Source of the DNA: an uncultured Lachnospiraceae bacterium
GTDB lineage: Bacteria; Bacillota; Clostridia; Lachnospirales; Lachnospiraceae
DNA: 15,407 nucleotides
Assembly: GCA_900553355.1 (NCBI GenBank)
Contig: USDK01000062.1
Location: forward strand, 1 to 15,407
Direction of reading: 5' to 3'
Positions 1 through 5,466 of this stretch are shown piece after piece. The position numbers and the translations under genes are program-made. Below the pieces are notes generated by a model. That model had not been told where the DNA came from. It ran no database searches and worked only from the letters and a program-made list of their open reading frames with translations. Every line of letters begins with the position of its first letter. The first letter of the stretch is position 1.

Positions 1-34
1 CGTCTCTTTTCTGAGTATGTCCTTTACGTGGCAC
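1..34 (-). CDS. rpsG: 30S ribosomal protein S7, 5' end only
   Basis: Only the first eleven codons are in the window. They start at a GTG and read (M)PRKGHTQKRD, the usual N-terminus of S7, the primary 16S rRNA-binding protein that nucleates the 30S head. An AGGAGG ribosome binding site at 43-48 sits 8 bases before the GTG. The gene follows rpsL on the same strand after a gap of about 147 bases, matching the rpsL-rpsG order of the str operon. I see no terminator in that gap, so co-transcription from the rpsL promoter is likely. The rest lies outside the window. Confidence 0.93.
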   Translation of the reverse strand, partial: MPRKGHTQKRD

Positions 35-181
35 GGTCCTTCCCTCCTTAAACATATTGATTAATTCATCGGTACTCACATGTGTCTTTCTAATGATACA
101 GTGTAGTGCTGGGCATACATCGTATATATCCCTTGCAACTTACATAATCATAGTTCTGTTTGTGACTACATTACTTTGTTT

Positions 182-604
182 CTACTTTTTCGCGTCTTTT
201 GGTCTCTTAGCACCGTATTTTGAACGCGCCTGTCTTCTCTTAGCAACACCTGCTGTATCCAGTGTTCCTCTGACGATATGATATCTGGTACCCGGAAGGT
301 CCTTTACTCTTCCTCCACGGATCAGAACAACGCTATGCTCCTGAAGGTTGTGTCCCTCGCCCGGAATGTAGCTTGTTACCTCGATACCGTTGGACAGACG
401 TACTCTGGCGATCTTTCTAAGAGCTGAGTTCGGCTTCTTCGGTGTAGCTGTCTTTACAGCTGTGCAAACGCCTCTCTTCTGAGGAGCAGATGCATTGATA
501 CTTCTCTTTCTAAGAGAATTGTATCCTTTCTGAAGTGCCGGAGCTGTAGACTTCTTTACAGATGTCTGACGTCCTTTTTTTACAAGCTGGTTAAATGTTG
601 GCAT
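182..604 (-). CDS. rpsL: 30S ribosomal protein S12
   Basis: This 140-residue protein is the decoding-site ribosomal protein S12. The core motifs are present: PQKRGVC (41-47), TPKKPNSALRK (54-64), PGEGHNLQEHS (81-91) and GGRVKDLPG (97-105). The roughly 14-residue insertion around residues 27-40 is typical of Firmicute S12 and absent from the E. coli protein. The lysines at 56 and 101, where streptomycin-resistance changes arise in other bacteria, are the sensitive-type residues, so no target-site resistance is visible. The ATG start is set by an AGGAGGT site at 613-619, 8 bases upstream. The gene heads its operon here: the upstream gene encodes L25, not rpoC, and is separated by a strong terminator and a dedicated promoter. 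Confidence 0.98.
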   Translation of the reverse strand: MPTFNQLVKKGRQTSVKKSTAPALQKGYNSLRKRSINASAPQKRGVCTAVKTATPKKPNSALRKIARVRLSNGIEVTSYIPGEGHNLQEHSVVLIRGGRVKDLPGTRYHIVRGTLDTAGVAKRRQARSKYGAKRPKDAKK

Positions 605-697
605 TCTCTTTCACCTCCTACGATTATAATAAGTTGCCATTCATTTCCATGAATCCGCGCACATAAAAATAGAATGCATTTTCATGCACGCTCAACT

Positions 698-726
698 AGT
701 GTATTACGATTTTTCGCCGTTGTCAA
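698..726 (-). promoter_or_regulatory. Promoter of rpsL-rpsG
   Basis: Reading the minus strand, TTGACA (726-721) is followed after exactly 17 bases by TACACT (703-698). This is a near-consensus vegetative promoter about 95 bases upstream of the rpsL start. It lies downstream of the L25 terminator, so the ribosomal operon has its own transcription start near 690. Confidence 0.8.
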
Positions 727-779
727 GGGATTTTTCCCTAATTTCCCTTGATTTTACAGGTAATTTACAGTCGCATCAT

Positions 780-815
780 AAAAAAAACGGCAGCGCCGTT
801 TCCCGGCTCTGCCGT
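780..815 (-). terminator. Rho-independent terminator of the L25 gene
   Basis: On the minus strand, ACGGCAGAGCC (815-805) and GGCGCTGCCGT (797-787) form an 11-bp stem with one mismatch and a 7-base loop. An uninterrupted T run follows (787-780). It lies about 40 bases past the L25 stop codon and is a textbook intrinsic terminator separating L25 from rpsL. Confidence 0.93.
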
Positions 816-853
816 ATCTGTTTCATCTCTTTTACTCATATGAGGCCTGTCAG

Positions 854-1432
854 TTATGCCTCTTCCTCTTCTTCATCCTCAGCCGCTGCGTTGTGAACCT
901 CCTGTACTCTTACAATAACAGCCTCCGGATCTGTCTGCATTTCAATCTCCGGATTCTTTGCGATATCCAGATCTTTTACCTTGACTGCATCTCCAACTCT
1001 TAGTTCGCCTGCGTCAATTTCCACCTTATCTACCAGCGCATCCGGATAAGCACGGAAGGAAACTTCCTCCAGCATCTGCTCCAGCACTCCTGTCGTTACT
1101 TTCTCATGGTTAAGCAGTACGATCTCTGCCACTGAATGTACCTTCTCGCCACTGACCAAGGCCTGGAAATCAACTTCATCCAGCTGCCCTTTCATAGAAT
1201 TATATTCTACGTCCTTGATCAGTACATTATATGATGTTCCTTCAATATCAAGCGTAATCCTGCTGCCTTTTCCGTTGGTTTTCAGCAGACGCTCTACTTC
1301 TCTTTTATCCATCTTGATCGGAATCGATGTCTCAATCTCTTTGCCAAACACGTTTCCGGTAACAAAACCTTCTCTTCTTAATTTTTTTGCCTTTACATCC
1401 ATTGATCTTTTTTCAGCTTTTAAAGTATTCAT
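854..1432 (-). CDS. rplY: 50S ribosomal protein L25, long (Ctc/TL5) form
   Basis: This is a 192-residue L25/general stress protein Ctc homologue that binds 5S rRNA in the large subunit. The N-terminal half (about 1-92) is the L25 RNA-binding domain. The second half (about 95-180, with EVSFRAYPDAL at 123-133) is the beta-rich C-terminal domain of the TL5/Ctc form. An acidic tail (DEEEEEA) ends the protein, as is common in long-form members. An ATG start is supported by GGAGGA at 1441-1446, 8 bases upstream. The gene is monocistronic, with its own extended -10 promoter and a strong terminator. In Bacillus the homologue is stress-induced; nothing here shows that. Confidence 0.95.
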   Translation of the reverse strand: MNTLKAEKRSMDVKAKKLRREGFVTGNVFGKEIETSIPIKMDKREVERLLKTNGKGSRITLDIEGTSYNVLIKDVEYNSMKGQLDEVDFQALVSGEKVHSVAEIVLLNHEKVTTGVLEQMLEEVSFRAYPDALVDKVEIDAGELRVGDAVKVKDLDIAKNPEIEMQTDPEAVIVRVQEVHNAAAEDEEEEEA

Positions 1433-1478
1433 TTATCTTTTCCTCCAAAAATCTGACCGGTTTTCTTGTTACACATAT

Positions 1479-1487
1479 ATTATAACA
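1479..1487 (-). promoter_or_regulatory. Extended -10 promoter of rplY
   Basis: The minus strand carries TGTTATAAT, a perfect extended -10 element, about 47 bases upstream of the rplY start. No good -35 hexamer lies 16-18 bases further up, which is usual for extended -10 promoters. Two copies of TTGTACAT (1538-1545 and 1551-1558, 13 bases apart) lie upstream and could be a protein-binding site, but that is only a guess. Confidence 0.65.
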
Positions 1488-1564
1488 CCTATTACAATTT
1501 CAGATTCACCAATTTCTCAGATTTTATCAACCGATTTTTGTACATTTTTCTTGTACATCATTAA

Positions 1565-1603
1565 GGAGGCGCCCTGGATTTTAGAAAATTCCAGGACGCC
1601 TCC
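1565..1603 (-). terminator. Strong hairpin after the small membrane protein gene, poor U-tract
   Basis: A 14-bp stem with one wobble pair (1565-1578 with 1590-1603) flanks an 11-base A/T loop. It begins about 31 bases past the stop codon at 1635. On the minus strand only TTAATG follows the stem, so a classical U-tract is missing. On the plus strand a T run follows about 15 bases later, also too far. It probably terminates or protects the minus-strand transcript, but it is not a canonical intrinsic terminator. Confidence 0.6.
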
Positions 1604-1634
1604 CATTCCTATTTACCTTTTTTCAATTATAATT

Positions 1635-1961
1635 TTACATCTGACGGCGGAAGTATTTTCTCTGCCCCATCGCCCGGGACTCCTTTTCCTTTTGTTCCTG
1701 TACATGTATGATCCTGCTCTCTGCACGACTGTCACCCGGTATAAACCGTTCCGCCTGTTCTTTCAATGTATCCTCCGGGATCTCTTTTGCATCGTCCACC
1801 GCTTTCCAGAAATGGGTAAATGCAAATGCTGCTTTTGATACCAGATACAGGCCTTTCTCAAGGCCCTGTTCCTTTCTGTAAAACCAGTATTCTAAAAGCA
1901 GCCAGCAGAAAAAGAGCAGCGCCACAGCAAATACAATGAATTGAATCCAATAACCTGACAT
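1635..1961 (-). CDS. Small single-span membrane protein, unknown function
   Basis: I do not recognise this family. The protein has 108 residues from the ATG at 1961. A hydrophobic segment at about residues 5-26 ends in an aromatic and basic stretch (EYWFYRKEQ), so it looks like an N-terminal membrane anchor. A soluble, charged, probably helical tail rich in Lys, Glu and Arg follows. The positive-inside rule places the tail in the cytoplasm. The open frame extends three codons further to a GTG, but AAGGAG (1970-1975) overlaps that GTG and is 8 bases from the ATG, so the ATG is chosen. It has its own strong promoter and a 3' hairpin, so it is a single-gene unit. Confidence 0.75.
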   Translation of the reverse strand: MSGYWIQFIVFAVALLFFCWLLLEYWFYRKEQGLEKGLYLVSKAAFAFTHFWKAVDDAKEIPEDTLKEQAERFIPGDSRAESRIIHVQEQKEKESRAMGQRKYFRRQM

Positions 1962-1996
1962 ATCAGACACTCCTTTCCGCTTTTTTGATTATTATA

Positions 1997-2025
1997 ATTG
2001 TAAATCTTTTATGCTGATATGTCAA
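1997..2025 (-). promoter_or_regulatory. Promoter of the small membrane protein gene
   Basis: On the minus strand, TTGACA (2025-2020), a 17-base spacer, and TACAAT (2002-1997) form a near-perfect vegetative promoter. It starts only 16 bases beyond the stop codon of the PhoH-like gene, so this gene is expressed independently of it. The predicted start is near 1990, giving a leader of about 30 bases. Confidence 0.82.
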
Positions 2026-2040
2026 TTATTTTCAGATAAT

Positions 2041-3411
2041 TTAGAGTCTGCAAATCGCGTCCATTGCAAGGGCGGAGCGCTCGCATTCCTCTGCTGACAT
2101 CGTGACCTGCCAGCACAGAGGACTCCCCTTCATCTTTTCCGATGCATAGCTCAGTCCGTTCGTCCTTTCATCCAGGAAAGGCTTGTCGATCTGGTTCGGA
2201 TCCCCGAGAAGAATAATCTTTGTGCCTGCACCGGCCCTGGTAATAATCCCTTTTACCTGGTTCGGCGTCATATTCTGGGCTTCATCGATAATCAGATAGG
2301 TCTTCACAAAGGACCTTCCTCTGATAAAATTCATGGCCTCCGTCTGAATTATGCCTCTGGCAAAGATTTCTTCAATCTTTCCATGTAGCTCCTGTTCGTC
2401 TTTATAACGTTCTTCTTCGTTAGAATCGATCAGCTGCTCCAGGTTGTCGATCACCGGCCGCATCAGCGGTGATATCTTCTCCTGCTCGTCTCCCGGCAGG
2501 AACCCGATATCCTCATCGAATTGTGCGTTCGGCCGGCAGATCAGGATCCTCCGGTACTCCTGAGTCGGATTATTAAGAATCTTTTCCAGTCCTACTGCCA
2601 GAGAATAAAAAGTCTTTGCCGTTCCCGCCATTCCTTTTACGATAACAAGGGGAGCTTCCTTTGCCGGCTTCATCAACGCCTCCTGAAGGAAATATTGTCC
2701 CGCATTCCTTGGCGCCACTCCGTATGGCGTACTTTTCCGGAACTCCAGCGGCACCACTTTTCCACCTGACACCCTGCCAAGATGCGTCTTCTTCACCGAC
2801 TGGTCCGCTTTCAGGATCACAAACTCATTTTCCGTCAGTTCCGGTATGCTCCGGTTTCCCTCGTCATCCGCCTGATAAAGTTCTCCAATCTCTATGCCTT
2901 TTTTGCGGAATTCTTTAAACTTTTCCTCCGGGACATAGCACTGGATACGCCCACTGTATTGTCCTTCCTCAGCGATCACCTGTTCCGTGCTGAAATCCTG
3001 CGCCTCGATCCCCATGATCTGCGCTTTCATCCGAAGGACCAGATCCTTGGTGACCAGCACCACCGGAGTTTCCCCTTCCGCCAGTCCCTTACAGACCTTC
3101 AGGATCCGGTTGTCTGCTTTATCATCCGGAAGGCTATCCGGCAATGCCACTCCTACACAATTAGCCTCCACACGCAGGAAGCCTCCATGATCCAGTTCCA
3201 CCCCTTCCAAAAGGTCTCCTCTGCTCCTGAGCTTTTCCAGAAAACGGATCGCACGCCTTGCGTTCGCTCCACGTTCTCCCTCAGACTTTTTCAGTCCGTC
3301 CAGCTCCTCCAGCACCACCAGAGGAAGGATCACCTGATTGTCTTCAAAGCATTGCAGCGCGTACGGTGCCTGAATCAGTACATTTGTGTCGATGACATAG
3401 CTCTTTACCAT
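2041..3411 (-). CDS. PIN-domain PhoH-like ATPase (YlaK/PhoH2 type)
   Basis: The 456-residue protein joins an N-terminal PIN nuclease-like domain to a C-terminal PhoH ATPase, the PhoH2 arrangement. Members are reported as RNA-unwinding and RNA-cleaving proteins. PIN acidic residues are visible: D8 in VIDTN, E36/E37 in VLEELDG, D96/D97/D100 in DDKADN, and D123 in VTKD. The ATPase part has a P-loop GMAGTAKT (260-267), Walker B IIDEAQ (374-379) and LLGDPNQID (401-409), as in the PhoH/SF1-like fold. The P-loop has Ala where Gly normally precedes the Lys. The longest frame begins with a GTG at 3432, but AAGGAG (3421-3426) lies inside that extension, 9 bases before the ATG at 3411, so the ATG is the start. 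No partner antitoxin gene is adjacent. Confidence 0.93.
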   Translation of the reverse strand: MVKSYVIDTNVLIQAPYALQCFEDNQVILPLVVLEELDGLKKSEGERGANARRAIRFLEKLRSRGDLLEGVELDHGGFLRVEANCVGVALPDSLPDDKADNRILKVCKGLAEGETPVVLVTKDLVLRMKAQIMGIEAQDFSTEQVIAEEGQYSGRIQCYVPEEKFKEFRKKGIEIGELYQADDEGNRSIPELTENEFVILKADQSVKKTHLGRVSGGKVVPLEFRKSTPYGVAPRNAGQYFLQEALMKPAKEAPLVIVKGMAGTAKTFYSLAVGLEKILNNPTQEYRRILICRPNAQFDEDIGFLPGDEQEKISPLMRPVIDNLEQLIDSNEEERYKDEQELHGKIEEIFARGIIQTEAMNFIRGRSFVKTYLIIDEAQNMTPNQVKGIITRAGAGTKIILLGDPNQIDKPFLDERTNGLSYASEKMKGSPLCWQVTMSAEECERSALAMDAICRL

Positions 3412-3443
3412 ATGCAGCCTCTCCTTATACACTTTTTTCTTTC

Positions 3444-3452
3444 ATTATAACA
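3444..3452 (-). promoter_or_regulatory. Extended -10 promoter of the PhoH-like gene
   Basis: TGTTATAAT on the minus strand, identical to the element before rplY, lies about 33 bases upstream of the PhoH-like start. No convincing -35 is seen. There is also no clear terminator between cysK and this element, so some read-through from cysK is possible. Confidence 0.6.
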
Positions 3453-3500
3453 AAATGTAGTAGAGGCTTCTTTATTTCCCCGTAAATATTGTGTTAAACC

Positions 3501-4448
3501 TTAGTAATCCTTCTCAGCTTCAAAAATCGGTGATGAATAGTAACGGTCTCCGCTGTCTGGAAGGACCGCCACGATCGTCTTTGCCTCGTTCTCCGGTCTT
3601 TTTGCCAGCTCGATAGCCGCAGAAAGGGCGGCTCCAGAGGTGATTCCTGTCAGGATGCCTTCCTTTTTCGCCAGAAGCCTTGCTCCTGCAAACGCTTCTT
3701 CACTCTCAGCCCGGTAAATCTCGTCATAAACGTCTGTATTGAGGACACCGGGCACAAATCCCGCTCCAATTCCCTGCAGCTTGTGTGGTCCTGGCTTTCC
3801 GCCGGATAGTACAGGAGAATCCGCCGGCTCTACAGCCACAATGTGAACAGAAGGATCCTGGGATTTCAGATATTCACCTGCTCCTGTAATGGTCCCTCCG
3901 GTTCCGACACCGGCAACAAAAATATCAATCTTCCCTTCTGTATCTTTCCAGATTTCCGGCCCCGTCGTCTCTCGGTGAGCCTTTGCATTAACCGGGTTGT
4001 CAAATTGTCCCGGAATAAAGCTTCCAGGAATCTCCGAAGCCAGCTCTTTTGCTTTTTCAATGGCCCCTGTCATTCCTTTTGCCCCTTCCGTCAGAACCAG
4101 TTCCGCCCCGTAGGCTTTCAGAATATTCCGCCGTTCCTTACTCATTGTATCTGGCATGGTCAGAATCATCCGGTACCCTTTTGACGCTGCAATGGAGGCC
4201 AGCCCGATCCCGGTATTTCCCGATGTAGGTTCGATGATCGCCGCACCCGGTTTTAGCAGCCCTTTTTCTTCTGCGTCCTCGATCATGGCTCTTGCCACCC
4301 GGTCCTTGACGCTTCCTGCCGGATTCAGATACTCCAGCTTTACAAGAATCCGGGCCTGAAGTCCCAGATCTTTTTCTATATTCACCACTTCCAGCAAGGG
4401 CGTATGCCCGATCAGCTCTGTTACATTCTGATAAATTCTTCCTGTCAT
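3501..4448 (-). CDS. cysK: Cysteine synthase A (O-acetylserine sulfhydrylase)
   Basis: This PLP enzyme makes cysteine from O-acetyl-L-serine and sulfide in the cytoplasm. The 315-residue protein has the expected landmarks: NPAGSVKDR with PLP lysine K48, the TSGNTG substrate loop (75-80), the GTGGT phosphate-binding loop (182-186), and TSGA with S271 near the pyridine nitrogen. The length matches CysK and there is no CBS-domain extension. The longest frame continues 31 codons upstream, but that stretch contains a near-consensus promoter and no family sequence, so the ATG at 4448 is the start. Its ribosome binding site is weak (AGGCAGGGA, then TTTTTT, then ATG) and lies within an inverted repeat described separately. 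No cysE or sulfur regulator gene is adjacent. Confidence 0.96.
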   Translation of the reverse strand: MTGRIYQNVTELIGHTPLLEVVNIEKDLGLQARILVKLEYLNPAGSVKDRVARAMIEDAEEKGLLKPGAAIIEPTSGNTGIGLASIAASKGYRMILTMPDTMSKERRNILKAYGAELVLTEGAKGMTGAIEKAKELASEIPGSFIPGQFDNPVNAKAHRETTGPEIWKDTEGKIDIFVAGVGTGGTITGAGEYLKSQDPSVHIVAVEPADSPVLSGGKPGPHKLQGIGAGFVPGVLNTDVYDEIYRAESEEAFAGARLLAKKEGILTGITSGAALSAAIELAKRPENEAKTIVAVLPDSGDRYYSSPIFEAEKDY

Positions 4449-4524
4449 AAAAAATCCCTGCCTTTCCAGTCTGTTTGTTGGCAGTTTAGCCTGCTTCCAG
4501 ACATTTGTCAAGGCAGGGACCTTT
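4449..4524 (-). promoter_or_regulatory. cysK leader: promoter inside a long inverted repeat that covers the RBS
   Basis: A promoter reads TTGACA (4511-4506), 17 bases, TAAACT (4488-4483). Around it lies a perfect 10-bp inverted repeat: TCCCTGCCTT (4519-4510) and AAGGCAGGGA (4464-4455), the second arm followed at once by TTTTTT and the cysK ATG. Counting G-U pairs and the A/T ends, the pairing extends to about 15 bp. The first arm lies upstream of the predicted start at about 4476, so only transcripts entering from corA could form the hairpin. In those it would act as a terminator and hide the cysK ribosome binding site. The sequence is seen; the regulatory role is inferred. Confidence 0.6.
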
Positions 4525-4549
4525 CGTCCATCTCTCTCCATCTCTTTTT

Positions 4550-5464
4550 TTACAGCATATCCTTCTTTTTAAAAAAGAGGATACACACAGTCACTACGAT
4601 CAGACTTAAAATGATCACTCCCGGATAGCCCTTATGGAGCTCTGGCATATTCTCAAAATTCATACCATACCACCCCGTAATCAGGGTAAGCGGAAAGAAA
4701 ATCGTAGAAACAACAGTCAGAAACTGCATATTCTTATTCTGTACCGCATCCACCTGGGCCTGATATGTATCCCGGACCTGCTGGGCATACTCCAGAAGAT
4801 AGGCCGTCCTTCCCATCAGCCGGTCCGCCCGGTCTGCAATGGTTCCAAAATATTTGAGCTGTTTTCTGGCAAAAAAGCCGTTTTCATTTTCTTCCAGATC
4901 TTTTCCCAGGTCCATCAGTTCATCATAATATCCCCGAAGAGTCAGAAGTTCCCTGCGGATCGGGCTGATCTGGCTCTGAAACCCTTCTGTCTTTCCATCT
5001 GCCACCTGCTCTTCCATGCCCATGATCATGCGTTCATAGCGTCCCAAAAGCTCCAGATCACGGCTCATGAACTGACCGATAAAATTATAAAGGAAGCGCT
5101 CTCTGGTATCTCCCTGATTGGTTTTACTGCGCCGGATCCGAAGGATCAGCCTTCTGGCAAAATCATCATCATCCACGATCACAATATGACGCTGGTTGAT
5201 AAAAAACAGCATCCGGTAACGGCTTCCCAGCACATCCAGAAGCTTGGGAATGCAAAGAGACCCTGCCAGGCACTCCTGCTGGGTCTCAAGCTTGCAGAAT
5301 CCCACTTCCGCCAGACTGATCTCTCCTTCATAGACCATTCCTGCCATCTCCATGGCTCTTTCGGCATGTCTGGAATCTGTAATAAAAACGGAAGGCCTCT
5401 CTTCTGTCATTGCCTGTTCTTCATTCATTTTTTCCAGAATTTCTCCCAGAGCGAGTATGATCAA
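4550..5464 (-). CDS. CorA-family divalent metal channel protein
   Basis: The 304-residue protein fits the CorA/Mrs2 family of pentameric Mg2+ (or Co2+/Ni2+) channels. A cytoplasmic domain with a long helical stretch (about 120-245) precedes two C-terminal membrane spans (about 248-265 and 281-298). The first span ends in the signature YGMNFENMPE, with GMN at 267-269, and the protein ends in a basic tail (FFKKKD). Overall similarity to classical CorA appears low, so it may be a divergent branch. The start is a TTG two bases past the ppk stop codon, with GAGAGG 8 bases upstream. An ATG twelve codons further in (5428) is the alternative but has a poorer site. The tight spacing implies an operon and probable translational coupling with ppk; polyphosphate binds Mg2+, so the link is plausible. 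Confidence 0.9.
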   Translation of the reverse strand: MIILALGEILEKMNEEQAMTEERPSVFITDSRHAERAMEMAGMVYEGEISLAEVGFCKLETQQECLAGSLCIPKLLDVLGSRYRMLFFINQRHIVIVDDDDFARRLILRIRRSKTNQGDTRERFLYNFIGQFMSRDLELLGRYERMIMGMEEQVADGKTEGFQSQISPIRRELLTLRGYYDELMDLGKDLEENENGFFARKQLKYFGTIADRADRLMGRTAYLLEYAQQVRDTYQAQVDAVQNKNMQFLTVVSTIFFPLTLITGWYGMNFENMPELHKGYPGVIILSLIVVTVCILFFKKKDML

Positions 5465-5466
5465 GA

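Noticed and set aside
57..281. Hydrophobic plus-strand open frame overlapping the rpsL 3' end
   Set aside because: It overlaps rpsL antisense and has no ribosome binding site at its start. The hydrophobicity comes from the A/T-rich spacer.
182..604. Possible streptomycin-resistance change in S12
   Set aside because: The lysines at 56 and 101, equivalent to the known resistance positions, are both present, so the sequence is the sensitive type.
623..628. TATAAT on the minus strand just before rpsL
   Set aside because: A start from this box would fall within the AGGAGGT site at 613-619, leaving no usable leader. The TTGACA-17-TACACT promoter further up is far better.
2041..3411. PIN domain as the toxin of a VapBC-type pair
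   Set aside because: The PIN domain is fused to a PhoH ATPase in one chain and no small antitoxin gene lies next to it. The flanking genes have separate promoters.
2782..3450. Plus-strand open frame of 222 codons
   Set aside because: It lies opposite the PIN-PhoH gene, has no ribosome binding site or domain, and is rich in the residues expected from antisense codons.
4449..4541. 31-codon N-terminal extension of cysteine synthase
   Set aside because: The stretch contains the cysK promoter boxes and an inverted repeat, and has no similarity to the family, so it is leader DNA, not coding.
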